Shown: in pieces, positions 45,701 through 56,325 of the stretch
Layout of the letters: the number at the start of each line of letters is the position of its first letter
Numbering within the stretch: position 1 is the stretch's first letter
NCBI RefSeq assembly: GCF_037042905.1
Contig: NC_087251.1
Location: 39,676,373 to 39,740,372, forward strand
Reading direction: 5' to 3'
DNA: 64,000 bases
Source of the DNA: Lytechinus pictus
Lineage: Eukaryota > Echinodermata > Echinoidea > Temnopleuroida > Toxopneustidae
Translations under genes and position numbers: made by a program
The notes under the pieces: generated by a model
The model's database searches: none
What the model was told of the DNA's origin: nothing
What the model saw: the letters and a program-made list of their open reading frames with translations, nothing else

Positions 45701-48700
45701 ATATTGATTTGTAATTCTAGCGTAAGAAATTTGATTGATTGCATTCTATTTTAGCTATCTTCGGATCTTAAAATGAGATTATATCTTTGATTGAAGATTT
45801 TTTTATATTACCCTCAGGCTAAGAGAAAGCATGCCACATAATACTGACAAAATTGGGGAGAGAGTCAATGATTTAGAGAAAATGTATTCTTAAATCAGTA
45901 TATCATACCTCTGTCAAAGTTTTACTTTCTGAACAAAACATTTCTTTCAGTAGGCAATATTAAATCTTTATTTTTATTTGAGCTGTGTCATATTGAAATG
46001 AAAAGTCTTTTAAAACCCTTTCCAGTAGATAGTGTAGTTCAAAAAAATTTCATATTAAGTGTGTATTAAAGATTAAAGATGTGTATTAAAAAAACATATT
46101 TCATTGGTCTTGAAAAGTTAACATCTAAGAAATACCTCCATGTTCATACCAATTTGAGGATTTAATAAGGGCTTGGCAAATACAAGGATCAATTTCTTAC
46201 ATTCCTATGAATGAAAAAGAATGGGACTTTGAAAGGCAATTTGTGCTGGCTTTACTTCTGTGATTGGGTATTTAAAGGAAGTGCATTGGTTTACCAAGAA
46301 ATCACAGCTTCAATGCGATTGAGACATAGATCCTGGGTTAGAAATCCAATTGAGCAGATTCATGCATTATTCTATCACCGAAGCTTCTTCCAGATGTTAC
46401 AGAATGCACCAGCACATGATTTTCTTCTCTGACCAAGTTGAACGGAGACATGGGGATTTGGTTTGCTGTATATTTTCATTTTAAAGGTCAAGTCCACCCG
46501 AGATAAAAGTTGATTTGAATAAAAAGGAAAAAAAAATCAAAGAAGCATAACACTGGAAATTTCATCAAAATCGAATGTGAAATAAGAAAAATATTGCATT
46601 TTAAAGTTTCACTTATTTTTCACAAAACAGTTATATGCACAACTCGGTGATATGCAAATGAGAGACTTGATGATGTGCCTCGCTCACTATTTCTTTTGTT
46701 TTTTACTGTTTGAATTATATAATAAGTCAATTTTTACAGATTTTTTAACAAGGACCCTCTTGTTTCAACCACAAAATGTAATGAAATAAAAACAGAAATA
46801 GTGAGTGTCGTCAGTTTCCTCATTTGCATACTGACCAGGATGTGAATATAAGTATTTTGTGAAATTAAACAAAACTTCAAATGCCTGTAATTTATAGTTT
46901 ACTTCCGATTTTGATGAAATTTTCAGTGTTATGCTTTCTCTTTTTTATTCAAACCGACTTTTTGTTGGGGTGGATTTGTCCTTTAAGATGGCTAACACCA
47001 CCACCATCATCATCTTCATGCATACAACCTCCTTATTTTTGTTTATTTCATATGTTGATTCTCTATTTTGCTCTCAACTGCTTTAATCTCACTCACTCAC
47101 TCACCTCCCCCCCTCCCCGATATGTTGTATTTCCTTCCATCCTATGTCATCACACCTTGAGGGGAAACATCCTTCACGAGGTGTATTCCTTGTCCCCTTC
47201 TCTCTCTCCCTCTCTCTCTCTTTCCCTCTCACTCCATCTCTCTTTCGCTACTTCCCACTCTCCACCCCCTTCATCTCTCTCCCTCACCACCTCCCCCCCC
47301 TCCTTGGATATGTTGTATTTCCTTCCATTCCATGTCATCACACCTTGAGGGGAAACATCCTTCATGAGGCGTATTCCCCTTCTAGAGTGTCTGAATTATT
47401 AGGAAACCCTAGACCGTGCTGTGCTATGTAGTATGTGTGATTAATACTACGGTCACACCAACGAAACTGATTCCAAACCGACCGACGGCATGTCATCGGA
47501 AATAACAAAGTAACTTTGGTCGGTCCGGGAATCGTTTCATCAACATTTTCTTGTCTGATAAAGTTGTATCTGACAACCTTTCTTGATTTTGATTGGCTGA
47601 GAAGCACTGTTCTACTACTCTAACTGTCGGATTAAACAGAAATAGGCGGATAAAATATCTGTTGATGAAACATTCCTCTGGTGTTGCTTTCACGGTCGTG
47701 ACTAGCTGATTTCAAGTACGGTGTTGACCTTTTGGTGTTGGTGTCAGGTCAATTATTACAGGATTATAACACCAAACGTAAAATGAAGATGGTCCCGAAA
47801 AGTCACTCACTAGTTGTTGAGATGTCAATAATGTGATCTGGATCAGTTTTACAAACTCTGAATAAGTTTTGGAGCTAAGGGAAGCAATCCAAATTTCAAC
47901 ACCAAGGCCAAGGCCAACACCGGACTTGAAATCACCCAATGTGGCAAATCTCTGATGCTCCTGTTACACCCACGAAGCCAACTCCAAGCAGACCAACGGT
48001 ATATCACCGGAAATAGCGTAATAGCTTTGGTCTCTCTGGATTTGGTTTCGCCGATGCGACTGTGGCCTAAGTTCTGAATTTGCAAGCTCTATTGATGGAG
48101 CACTTGAATTACAAAACAAGGAAAGCACCAGCTAGGTAGCAAGGGATGAGATACTGACTCCCTGTTGATACCTTCAGGGGGTTGGAGGTGGAGAAGGAAG
48201 GGACTCCCCCCCCCCCCCCTTGATGGAGTAGTTGTAGCAGTAGCATCAATCTTCATTATTAAACACAGTTGTGATAAGAGCATAATTACTGCCTCTCTTT
48301 TCCTTTTCTCTTGATGAAAGAGTTAAATCTATCCGTATTTATACCTTTGGGGTATACTGTGACTAAAAATGCAGCCCCTCCCTCTTCTCCACCATGTTGC
48401 TTACACCGGTGCTTTTATTTTGCATCACATCTCAGGAACCCTGTCTATTGCCAATCAGTTTATCGCTGTGGTCACGTTTCTGTGGGTTTGGGGGGGGGGT
48501 TGAGCTGTATGAAAATAACAGCATTTCATCTCATAACAACTTTGATGATATCTTGTTGTGCACTTCAAAGATATATCAATTTTCTAGTGCGTGTTTCATG
48601 GAGCATCTTTTCAGTGATTTTCACTCAAAAATTTCACCTGAGCCAATCAGAGGCAGGGATTTCAGTAGCTTATTTGGTGAAAAATCATTCTGTGTTTCAT

Positions 48701-51700
48701 GAAATTCTCCTCTGTTTGTCTGATTCTGGCTTGCCAGAACAGCTGGACATTTCTAACTCCCTCTGTAGTATTCCAAGAAGGCACTATGATGCTCAGTTGC
48801 TCACAACGTGTGTTAACAGTGGAGCATTGCATGAAACTCTGGATCAAATGCAAATCAGTTTTATGTCCAATCACAAATTTGCAATTGATTGCTGATCTGC
48901 TTCCTGTATGAAGGCGTGTACAGTGTAAACTGTCAATTGCAAAACTTGCAACAGAAATTTTCTGTTGATTGCAAATGTATTTGTGCGACATCCCCCGAAG
49001 GCTTCCAAAGACATTTCTGTTTCTCGCCCTGGATACTCTTCTACATGTCTTTTTCTCTCTCCCTTTCCAGCAGCTGAACTTGAGAACCTGCGATCGATGT
49101 TCAAGGAGAAAGAGCATGAGCTTGCCAATGCGGTGGCCAAGGTGGACCAACTTACACATCAGCTGGAGAACATCAGGAGAGGAAACACAGGAAGCTCACT
49201 GCAGTCTTCAGCAGCCTCTCAGGAACTTGAGAGACTCCGGAGAGAGCTCTTAGTGAGAACAAGCTATTTTCTATTTTACTAGTACATATTGACATTAACG
49301 ATAATAATGATAATGATAATAATAGTGCATGTTGTTCGGCCATCTCTATCACACATCTACCCAACCCTTGTCCTCTACGCTTCTTGTGTACATAACTGGA
49401 AAAAATGTTTATAAGACTACTACGAACAACTACAACAACAACTTAATTTATATAGCATTTTTCCATAGGATACAAAGCACAACTATTATTACTCTGGCTT
49501 TAGCTGGAGCTGCCGTTTCATCAGCAGCACGCGGTGCATTCATGGAATTAGTTCTGCCAGGTATCGATTCACCTCCCCTGGGTTGAGTGCAGGCCAGTCT
49601 GGATAAATATTTATGTTTGTTCGTACCAGCTACCTTTTTGTCTCGCACACCAGAGGTGAAGGCGAGACTAACGGATCCAAATGTTGTCCGTCCGTCACAA
49701 ACATAATGACACATAAGTCCAAAACCATTAGTCACTTTTCAACCAAACTTGGAGGGTAGGTGTACTTAGGGGACCTGCGTGCTATGCTGCAGTCCGAGGT
49801 CACATGGTAAGGTCAAAGGTCATTTTCAGGTCAACATTAAAGTTCATGTGCAAGACTCTTATGACATGTTATTCCATCCCAGTTATTTTACAATGAACTT
49901 TGATACAATTCTGTTGCATGCCCTAGCAAATCACGATATTTCTGGTTACTTTCACAAGTGGGCGAGACACAACATCGCTTATGCCTTGTTGATGTTGTAT
50001 CAGATACTTATCTCCATTAAGTTATTCTTATGAAATTCTAAGTCACGGTCGATTCAAAGTGAAAATATTGAACATTATAATAAATAACTAATAGAAGTTT
50101 CAAAGAATTGAATTCCCTTTGAGAAGTTTATTTTCAGTGTGAAGTGGAATATAATCTGTTTAAAAGGCTATTTTTCCAACCACTTTTCTTACAGTCACAA
50201 TTTTTGCATGCTTATTTTGTTTAAAACTTGTCTTAAGGATTTTCATCTTGTAAAATGCAATTTGCCAGTCTGCTAGAAGTGTGGTATATAAACCCCTCAA
50301 AAAAAGTTTGGAAATCTGAGTTTGGCCATTGAATTTTCCCAACTCCCAATTTTACACAATGCATATTTGATATCATTCGAAAGATTATTCAATTCTCTAT
50401 AAATTGATACCATGCTTGTTATGATCATGCCATCACAAAAAGAGCAGGATTCAAAAGTGTTGGATGAGATCTGAATCGTAAAGCTGCAAAACGAGCAGAA
50501 ATAGTCATGAAGGGTCAATAAAGAACATGATTCTTTTGTTTGTGTCAATAGAGATGAAAATCCATTCACATCAAGCCCCTGCTTCTTCATTTTTGATGTT
50601 ATGTTGTGGTTTATGTAGTGATGGTTCTGTGAGATAACATGGTTTGAGTCGTGGTTTGAAATACCCATGCATGTTTGTTATGTGTTTGCTTGTGCAGAGG
50701 TGTGTTTGATTTCATGTTAATATTGATGTTAAGGTGCATGAAAACAAAAGAAACCGCTGATAAACATCACCACGGAAAAAGAGAACAGTGATTTTCAATA
50801 TTGTGTCATTTTGCAACTTTTGAATTTCTACCTTGCCCCACATTTGAAGGCACTGCACCTCCGTGTGAACCATAATCATATCATGTAGGGTATCATTTTA
50901 AAGAGAAATAAATGATCTATTTATTGGTATCAATAACACATTAATATTCACTAAAACCTAGGAGGGGTTATAGATCCATGTCAGATTTCCAAACTTTTTT
51001 TGAGGAGTTTATATATATATCAATGAAAATCCCCTTTTGAAGGGAAGGGGAAAATTTCCTATTCAGTCTTTGATTTAATATTAAAGGAAAGCATCTTTTA
51101 CCCTGTAGCTTTATTGTTTGTGTCTTTACAGCATCGCAATCAGAAGAATGATCAACAGAGTAGGTTGGTAGAAAATCAGAGGAAGGTCCTCGGCCAGAGA
51201 AAGGGTGATGTGATCCTTATCGACAAGAGAATTGAAGAACTGACCGAGCTTCTCCGACAGAAAAGATCAATGCAGAACCAGCAGCGACAGTCCCCTGTTC
51301 CAGGCGGACAGAGATCAGCCCCGTCTAACAATACCAACAACAATGCAACAACCAGGAGTTTACCCAATGGCAATGTAGGTCAGATGCGACCAGATGGACC
51401 TCAGGACTATGACAGGAGCAGCCCCCAGTCGGACAGTAGTGGTCAGTATCCCGGTCAGAGGCCACCGCTGGCACCTCGTCCAAACCGCCTTTACAATGGA
51501 ACCAACGGTAGTGATGGTAATCGACAGAGGCCTGTGGTGCCGGGCAACAAACCAGTTCCTGCTCCAAAGCCATCCATTGTTAATCACCCAGGAGGGTTCA
51601 AACCTCGCACAGGATCATCAGTGCCGATCACAGGACCTCAAGGAACTCCTCTGGTTCCTTCACAGACGCACCTAGATGCTGGGCAGAGGAAGCCTGAGGG

Positions 51701-54700
51701 AAACGTTGATGCTAGTGGGAGTGAGACTTCCTCTTTGACAGAGAACTCTAGTCTGGACAGTGTACCCAGCTCTACTAGCTATTCCCACCTGAGACAGAGT
51801 GGAAACCTTGCATCAAACAACAGGCCAGGTGCAGGATCTCCTAACCAAGGTGTTGGCAACCGTTGGCCAGGGCCAAACAGGCCAGGTTCTCCAAGTCAAG
51901 ATAATAAAGATCTCCGGGTGCAAGTCCAGAGAAATCTTCCACTCTCCCAGAATGATCCTCGAGGAAATTACCTTTTTAACCGTCCTGCTGGCGACAGGTC
52001 TCCTATGTATAGTCCAAGTGGTCAACCCTCTTCTTCATCATGGGACACCACTGACCTTGATTCTACACAACTGCCACCTCCGGCTCAGCAAGGTGTCATG
52101 AGGCACCCTCCATCTCCGACGGGAAAGAAAGGCCCACCTCCACCTCCAAGAAATGAAAATACCAGGTTAACAAACTATGGTAATGTTACCCCATCCTCTA
52201 GTGCTCCGAGTTCCCCTTTCCAAGGTCCAAGCAAGTCAGTTTATGGCCAGGCTAACTCTTCTCATGGTCCAGATTCCACTCTTCCTCCCACTAGTGAAAG
52301 CACGGATTCCACCCGGCCTCATCACCAACGATCACCGGCCACCGTTGGCATGTATGCCCCTCCACCCAATGCCCATGATCGCAACTACAACAGGCCAAGC
52401 TTTGAGCAAGGTTACCACAACCCACCCTATTACCCAGGACGATCAATGAACTTCCACACCTCTGATCTCTTCCCAATCAGCGACATGCAGGGGTTGCCAG
52501 AGGAGTCTGAAGATGCACCTATCTCTCCCAACAGACCTGCAAGCCCTGTCAAGTTCCCAACACTCACCCTGCAGCGGTATATGGACCCCAAGAGGATTCA
52601 CAACATGCCACGTCCCCTGAAGAAGCGTCTCTCCTACACTGAGAGCAAGGATGAGAACTTCTCTTTCCTGAATGCCGAGCTTCGCAACAAGCTTCCTTTC
52701 TACCAGCAGGACCCAAGTCTACCCCAAGCCAAGCCTGAAGGATTCCATGTTCCAAATCAGCCACAGCACTTCAAGCAGCAACCACCTGCCCCAGGAGGAC
52801 CTGGATCCATCACCTTGGCTCCCATAGCTTCAGGTGAATCTGACAAATCCTCAGACACAACCCTTCCTGAGGACACCAAGACTGAACCCAAACCCTCTGG
52901 TGATGCCGACAAGAAAACCGATAATCAGAACAGCAAGTACCGAAACGATGCCATCATGAGCCACCAGCAGTATAGCAAGGCTCTGTCTCAAGTTGGTCGG
53001 TCACCGATCATCGAACAAACCAAGAAACAAGTGAAGGGCATCAAAGGTATCCTGAAGAATCCGAAGAGCAAGAGCAAGGGTATCAGGGTTCGCTTTGATC
53101 CCTTAGCACTCCTCCTGGATGCATCTCTGGAGGGCGAGTTCAGCCTTGTCAGACGAATCATTCCAGAGGTAAGTGTTGATGACTTTTTAACCCTTGTAAA
53201 GAGGATCGTATATTTTATTAATGCTTTGCATATAGAGAAAAATAATATAAACTTATCATGGTTAATCAGAGAAAACATGCTTGAATATAAATTTTATACA
53301 ACAGTCAACTTTGCATTTTCAGACAAACCATTAAAGATTGAAAATAGAGCCCAAGATTTTGAAGATACTTAACTTTATTCAGAGTGTAAACAAGCTTAAA
53401 ACAATCAACCTTAAAGAATATTTTTACAAACTCGATCGATGATATATATATATGATCGGTCAGCTTAGGGAGTTGTTATGTAATTTATCATTGTTAGTGA
53501 GAATCCCTGTAGAAATATATTTTCAGTGCTGACATTCAGTATGTTTGGATCACAAAGTTTTCTCTCTGATTTACCATTTTGAGGGTTTCTTGTGTGTGAA
53601 AGCATTTTTCAAATCAAGAATAGAAATGTCATTATTGGATAAAGTAATTGTCTGTCAAACATGTTAACATACTTCTGCTAAGTCAAATTTCTACTTCATC
53701 ACACAATTTGAGTTGGGTAAATTCAATAGTTTACTTATGGATTATTATATGAGAAATGGTGGACAATCATCTATTCTTTTCTTTCTCATTTTCCAGGTGT
53801 CGAACCCCAGTGGTGCCAATGATGAAGGTATCACTGCACTCCACAATGCTATCTGTGCTAACCATTATGAGATTGTCAACTTCCTGATCCAGTATGGTGT
53901 GGATGTCAATTCTCCTGACAGCGATGGATGGTAAAAACTGGTTTCCACTTTTCTATTAATGATCATCAATAGGCTTCCTTAGTTAACTTGTTGATGCCTT
54001 GATTTCATTACTGGGTTGTTATTGAATTTTCACATTTGACATCTGATCTTCTTTCTAAACACCTTGAAAGATATATAAATATTTTAGTGACCGAATACAG
54101 CAATTAACATAATTATCCTGCGTTCCTTGGTCTCGTTTGATCTAACATTCATTGCAGTTTGTGGGAGAGCAAAAATTTTGGCCTTTTTGGTGCTAATAAT
54201 TAAAATATGAATTATCATCACCAATAATTCCTTTTTAAATTTCTGAAAAAAATGATTCCTCCCTCTATACCTATGTATGTAAAAAAAATATCCTGCAGAA
54301 TATATATATTTAAAAAAAACTTGTCAGTCATGGTAAACTATTGCATGGACAGTGATCCCAGAGGACTCTGAATTTCTAATGGTGTACAGCAGCCTATGAT
54401 GGAGTGTTGCCACCCATCCCCTCTGTCGTGAGAAGAAATCGCTGTGCATGCACCATCGCGTATGAAAAAAAAGGTCCATAATAATCCGGAAAGATTATCC
54501 AAAATATTAACTGTCATTTTATATGTTAATTCAACTTGGTAGGACTCCACTGCATTGTGCTGCCTCTTGCAATAACATCATCATGGTGCGCAACCTGGTA
54601 GAACATGGAGCGTGCCTCTATGCTACCACCATCAGTGACAGGGAGACACCGGCCCAGAAGTGCGAGGAGGAGGAAGAGGGATTCCAAGGGTGCTCGGATT

Positions 54701-56325
54701 ATCTCTTTGGTGAGTATTGTCCTACTGAGGATTCAATCATGGACAAACTCCTTTCCCTATCCCTCCCCTTACTATTACCTTTTACACTATAATTCTTATT
54801 CACTAGCAGACATCACCCGGTTTCTTTTTGTGCTGTTCAGCATTTTCATGGCAATATTTCAGTGGAGCATGATGACATAAATCCACACACCACATTCGAC
54901 GTGATTTGGTTTATGGGTGCCCAAGGTATAGCCAAATGAAAACCTCAAGTGAAAACATTGAATTCAGTGTAAATCGGCCTGGTTCATTGCTGTTTGTAAC
55001 CTGGCCAATTTCAAAAAGCCTCATATGGTCACATCTTTGGCCCTCATGGACAAATTCCCATTTCCTTCCAAATGTGCGTTGTTTTTGTCATGTACCCCAA
55101 GATATGATATCAAATGGTATCATATGTTTGAAAGCAATCATGTGATAAAATTCTAGTTGTGTACATCCCATACAAACTGTAGGTAATTCTGTAACATGTA
55201 CTTCTATATAAAGCTGTCCAAGAAATTTCACTCTTGATGGTTCATGAAACGGATCCCAAGGCTCATGACATTAACTCCTCCCTCACAGGAAAGCAAAATA
55301 AGATGGGCGTCGACCCCAACGTGGCAGTCTGCGCCGTCTACTCCTACTTGGCTGAGAAGGATGATGAAGTGAGCTTCCGTGATGGAGACGAGGTGTTCGT
55401 CTTGAAGAAGGGCGATGATAAGGAAGAGGAGTGGTGGTGGGCCAGGGTGAACGACAAGGAAGGCTACATTCCACGCAACCTCTTGGCGGTAAGTTGGCAG
55501 GAGGGTTTCCAAAGGCCACCGCACGCACACCTTACGACTGTTTGCGATCCGATTTTGGAACAAATCGCATTTTGCTCATTTACTGAAAATGTGAATGGAA
55601 CATGTCATTTTATTTGAGGTTAAAATTAATTGAAAGAATACTAATATAACCATTTTGTAAGATTGTAAACCTTTATTTTGGAGTAAAGGCCAAATTGGTT
55701 TCAAATCGTAGCCAACTGCTATGATGTCATAACGACTAGATATTAAATTTGCTTTTATTCTAAGAAGGATGATAGCATAGTCACAGATTTGAACATAGGT
55801 ATTCGGACGATGATTTTGAACATTACACAGTAAGATATTCCAAGTCTCAATATTAGCATCAAATTCTACTACGTTTTATTCCAAAGTTGAGTCGCAGACC
55901 AATCGTAAGGTGTGCGATCGCCTTAATGATCAGAGAATTTCAAAATAAGTTTTTGAGGTAAAAAGGAAGATGCTAGATGTGGAATGAAATGAGAAGGGTA
56001 GAAACCACGTACAGTAGTTGCTTTTTAGGTGGAAAAGGGTTGTGTTTGATGGCATTTCTTTGTATTCCTCCCAGTTATTCTGAATTTGAATGAAGAATGT
56101 GAATTGTGACTAATTGATTTGCCATTTTTCTTCATGATCTGTCAACACATTCCTACGGTAAATATTAATTGTTTCCTATTTTGAAGTTTAAAAGGTTGGA
56201 AAAATGTATCATGTCTGTTCAGACAAGTTCTATCTAATTGGTTCCCTTCCACATCTATTTTACAACTATTTCTTTGTGTGTCTTTCCAACAGTCTTATCC
56301 TCGAGTGAAGCCTCTCTATAGATGA
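36565..56325 (+). CDS. TP53BP2: ASPP-family protein (apoptosis-stimulating of p53), 3' eight exons; 5' end missing
   Basis: Joined exons: 36565-36702, 45041-45170, 49071-49252, 51132-53168, 53797-53930, 54543-54709, 55289-55488, 56293-56325. They sum to 3,021 nt, 1,006 residues plus stop, with compatible phases at every junction. Residues below count from the first visible one. Order: coiled coil (about 10-190) with the family word [13 protein letters not shown]-rich linker; RPLKKR (644-649); PP1-binding RVRF (802-805); ankyrin repeats (about 806-930); SH3 (about 940-1000). ASPP proteins bind p53-family factors and PP1 through the ankyrin-SH3 end and bind Ras through an N-terminal ubiquitin-like domain; that domain's exons were not found. 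The coiled coil excludes a short iASPP form. It is probably the single ASPP1/ASPP2 pre-duplication gene of an invertebrate, so the symbol is by homology. Confidence 0.93.
38646..38780. mobile_element. 'GTGTTTCAyGAA' hairpin repeat
   Basis: GGAGTGTTTCACGAAGCATCTTGTCAGTGATTTTCAC, then CAGCCAATCAGATGCAAGGATTTCAGTAGCTTGTAAC, ending ACCTGAAATGCTCCTG. The right end is diverged. Confidence 0.6.
40081..40500. mobile_element. Hairpin repeat 'GGGTGATTyCAA', copy 2
   Basis: Left end GGGTAACTTCAAGTTCGGTTTTGG, right end CAACACCAAACTTGAAAATACCC. The words GTTAGAAGCACAATTTTGG and GACATCTCAACACCTAGTGA match copies 1 and 3. It is longer than the others, so probably carries an insertion. Confidence 0.5.
43206..43309. 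mobile_element. 100-bp GTCACACC hairpin MITE, copy 3
   Basis: TACTGTCACACTGACGAAACTAACTCC to GGAGTGGGTTTCGTTGGTGTGGCTG. Confidence 0.65.
43539..43627 (+). repeat. Degenerate TTAGGG-like interstitial repeats
   Basis: Contains GGGTTAGGGC, GGTTAGGGTAAGGGTTGCAGTAGGG and AGAGTTAGGGTAGGG. These are variants of the telomere hexamer, but too irregular to be a recent telomere insertion; they may be a simple GTTAGG microsatellite. Confidence 0.45.
44830..45000. mobile_element. Hairpin MITE just upstream of ASPP exon b
   Basis: CGTTTCATAAAACTGAACATTCGTAAGTTAAGAG at the left pairs with CTCTTAACTTACGAACAGCTTTATGAAACA at the right. It ends about 40 bp before the next exon, so it lies in the branch-point region. 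Confidence 0.7.
45041..45170 (+). CDS. TP53BP2: ASPP exon b (coiled coil)
   Basis: Acceptor TTCTTGCAG; 43 codons plus one base, from [20 protein letters not shown] to KVTNTNL; donor TTT|GTAAGT at 45171. It continues the heptad-rich segment of exon a at the place where ASPP2 has an equivalent coiled-coil stretch. Phase 0 in, phase 1 out, fitting the next exon. Confidence 0.88.
46481..46986. mobile_element. 506-bp hairpin element with TTAA flanks, copy 2
   Basis: TTAA|AGGTCAAGTCCACCCGAG at the left, TTGGGGTGGATTTGTCCT|TTAA at the right. The inner palindrome 'AAATTTCATCAAAATCGAATG' pairs with 'GATTTTGATGAAATTTTCAG'. Same family as 26359. Confidence 0.75.
47443..47532. mobile_element. 100-bp GTCACACC MITE, copy 4, right end lost
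   Basis: ACTACGGTCACACCAACGAAACTGATTCC to TTTGGTCGGTCCGGGAATCG, where it is cut by the next hairpin (47527-47690). The usual GTTGGTGTGAC end is missing, so the second element probably inserted into the first or deleted its end. Confidence 0.6.
47527..47690. mobile_element. Hairpin repeat 'GTTTCATCAAnATTTTC', copy 1
   Basis: AATCGTTTCATCAACATTTTCTTGTCTGATAAAGTTGT, TTGATTTTGATTGGCTGAGAAGCACTGTTC, then AAATATCTGTTGATGAAACATTCC. Second copy at 59884-60042. Confidence 0.6.
47706..47938. mobile_element. Hairpin repeat 'GGGTGATTyCAA', copy 3
   Basis: TGATTTCAAGTACGGTGTTGACC at the left, AACACCGGACTTGAAATCACCC at the right. It includes GTTGTTGAGATGTCAATAATGTGATC, matching copy 2 on the other strand. 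Confidence 0.6.
47959..48066. mobile_element. 100-bp GTCACACC MITE, copy 5
   Basis: CCTGTTACACCCACGAAGCCAACTCC to GGATTTGGTTTCGCCGATGCGACTGTGG; diverged. Confidence 0.6.
48592..48715. mobile_element. 'GTGTTTCAyGAA' hairpin repeat
   Basis: GTGTTTCATGGAGCATCTTTTCAGTGATTTTCACTC, GAGCCAATCAGAGGCAGGGATTTCAGTAGCTT, ending TGTGTTTCATGAAATTCTCC. Confidence 0.6.
49071..49252 (+). CDS. TP53BP2: ASPP exon c (coiled coil) with a tandem NAGNAG acceptor
   Basis: Pyrimidine tract TTTTTCTCTCTCCCTTTCCAG, then CAG|CTGAAC: two acceptors three bases apart. Using the first (exon from 49071) gives S-A-E-L-E-N; using the second gives S-E-L-E-N. Both stay in frame. The body, [20 protein letters not shown] to LERLRREL, matches the ASPP coiled coil (lysine/glutamate heptads, AVAKVDQLT). 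The donor is TTA|GTGAGA at 49253; phase 0 out. Confidence 0.88.
49473..49610 (-). mobile_element. 5'-truncated SINE (minus strand)
   Basis: Plus-strand words ACTATTATTACTCTGGCTTTAGCT, AGCTGCC and CACCTCCCCTGGGTTGAGTGCAG match 7647-7812, with the AT-rich tail on the left. It is therefore a minus-strand copy. Confidence 0.55.
49640..49870 (+). repeat. TATGACACATAACTC-family repeat, copy 2
   Basis: GTCTCGCACACCAGAGGTGAAGGCGAGAC (a small hairpin), CCGTCCGTCACAAACATAATGACACATAA, AACCAAACTTGGAGGGTAGG, ATGCTGCAGTCCGAGGTCACATGG. It carries an exact DR1 (AGGTCA-A-AGGTCA) at 49810-49822. Confidence 0.7.
50285..51015. mobile_element. 731-bp MITE with 35-bp inverted ends beginning TATATAAAC
   Basis: The left end (50285-50319) starts TATATAAACCCCTCAAAAAA and the right end (50981-51015) is its complement with a single mismatch. 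TA repeats at both edges fit a TA target duplication, as for Tc1/mariner-type elements. The inside has no coding capacity. It lies about 115 bp before the largest ASPP exon. Confidence 0.75.
51132..53168 (+). CDS. TP53BP2: ASPP exon d: end of coiled coil, P/S/Q-rich linker, PP1 motif
   Basis: Acceptor GTGTCTTTACAG; 679 codons from [20 protein letters not shown] to LVRRIIPE; donor GAG|GTAAGT at 53169. The first 40 residues finish the coiled coil ([15 protein letters not shown]). Then comes a disordered linker rich in P, S, N, Q and G with SH3-ligand-like GPPPPPR (484 on) and PLAPRPNR. Near residue 644, [13 protein letters not shown] is a conserved ASPP word. The end, [20 protein letters not shown], contains the RVxF motif for protein phosphatase 1 and the first ankyrin helix. 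The open frame continues into the intron to 53372, but homology and the strong donor end the exon at 53168. Confidence 0.93.
53797..53930 (+). CDS. TP53BP2: ASPP exon e (ankyrin repeats)
   Basis: Acceptor CATTTTCCAG; 44 codons plus two bases: [20 protein letters not shown] onward to [11 protein letters not shown]; donor TG|GTAAAA at 53931. [11 protein letters not shown] and the DxDGWTPLH word (completed in the next exon) are ankyrin-repeat signatures nearly invariant in the ASPP family. Phase 0 in, phase 2 out. Confidence 0.93.
54543..54709 (+). CDS. TP53BP2: ASPP exon f (ankyrin repeats)
   Basis: Acceptor AACTTGGTAG. The first base completes the tryptophan codon, followed by [20 protein letters not shown] and so on to [12 protein letters not shown]; donor TTTG|GTGAGT at 54710. 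It matches the third and fourth ankyrin repeats of ASPP, including the CEEEEEGF cap that links to the SH3 domain. Phase 2 in, phase 1 out. Confidence 0.93.
55289..55488 (+). CDS. TP53BP2: ASPP exon g (SH3 domain)
   Basis: Acceptor CTCCCTCACAG. The two leading bases complete a glycine, followed by [20 protein letters not shown] to [19 protein letters not shown]; donor GCG|GTAAGT at 55489. SH3 landmarks: AVYSY (in place of ALYDY), the acidic RT loop (EKDDEVSF), the WWWAR tryptophans and the GYIPRNLL end. This is the ASPP SH3 that, with the ankyrins, contacts p53. Confidence 0.95.
56293..56325 (+). CDS. TP53BP2: ASPP last coding exon
   Basis: Acceptor TCTTTCCAACAG, then [10 protein letters not shown] and TGA (56323-56325). 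YPRVKP closes the SH3 domain as in other ASPP proteins (LYPRIKPRQ-like), so the protein ends within a few residues of the domain. Phase 0 in. Confidence 0.93.
   Translation, partial: SYPRVKPLYR

Larger units (their letters stand above)
45171..49070 (+). other. ASPP intron with many nested MITEs
   Basis: 3.9-kb intron. It contains the TTAA hairpin (46481-46986), a CT-rich tract (47185-47315) in which a block of about 90 bp (GATATGTTGTATTTCCTTCC..CACCTTGAGGGGAAACATCCTTCA) is duplicated at 47120 and 47308, two GTCACACC MITEs, two other hairpins, C and G homopolymers and a 'GTGTTTCA' repeat. The 194-codon frame at 48311-48895 crosses one of these repeats and is not a gene. Confidence 0.65.
49253..51131 (+). 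other. ASPP intron
   Basis: 1.9-kb intron made largely of a SINE fragment (49473-49610), the TATGACACATAA repeat (49640-49870) and a TA-flanked MITE (50285-51015). No exon was recognised. Confidence 0.7.

Noticed and set aside
48311-48895. 194-codon frame in an ASPP intron
   Set aside because: It crosses a dispersed hairpin repeat and a G homopolymer; no domain and no splice support.
51114-51131. ATG at 51114 as an ASPP start
   Set aside because: It sits in the polypyrimidine tract of the acceptor; the coiled coil continues from exons upstream in the same phase.
51176-52764. Antisense frames under the large ASPP exon
   Set aside because: Shadows of a coding exon of biased composition.
53169-53372. 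Extension of the large ASPP frame past 53168
   Set aside because: A strong GTAAGT donor and the ASPP homology, which resumes exactly in the next exon, show that this is intron read-through.
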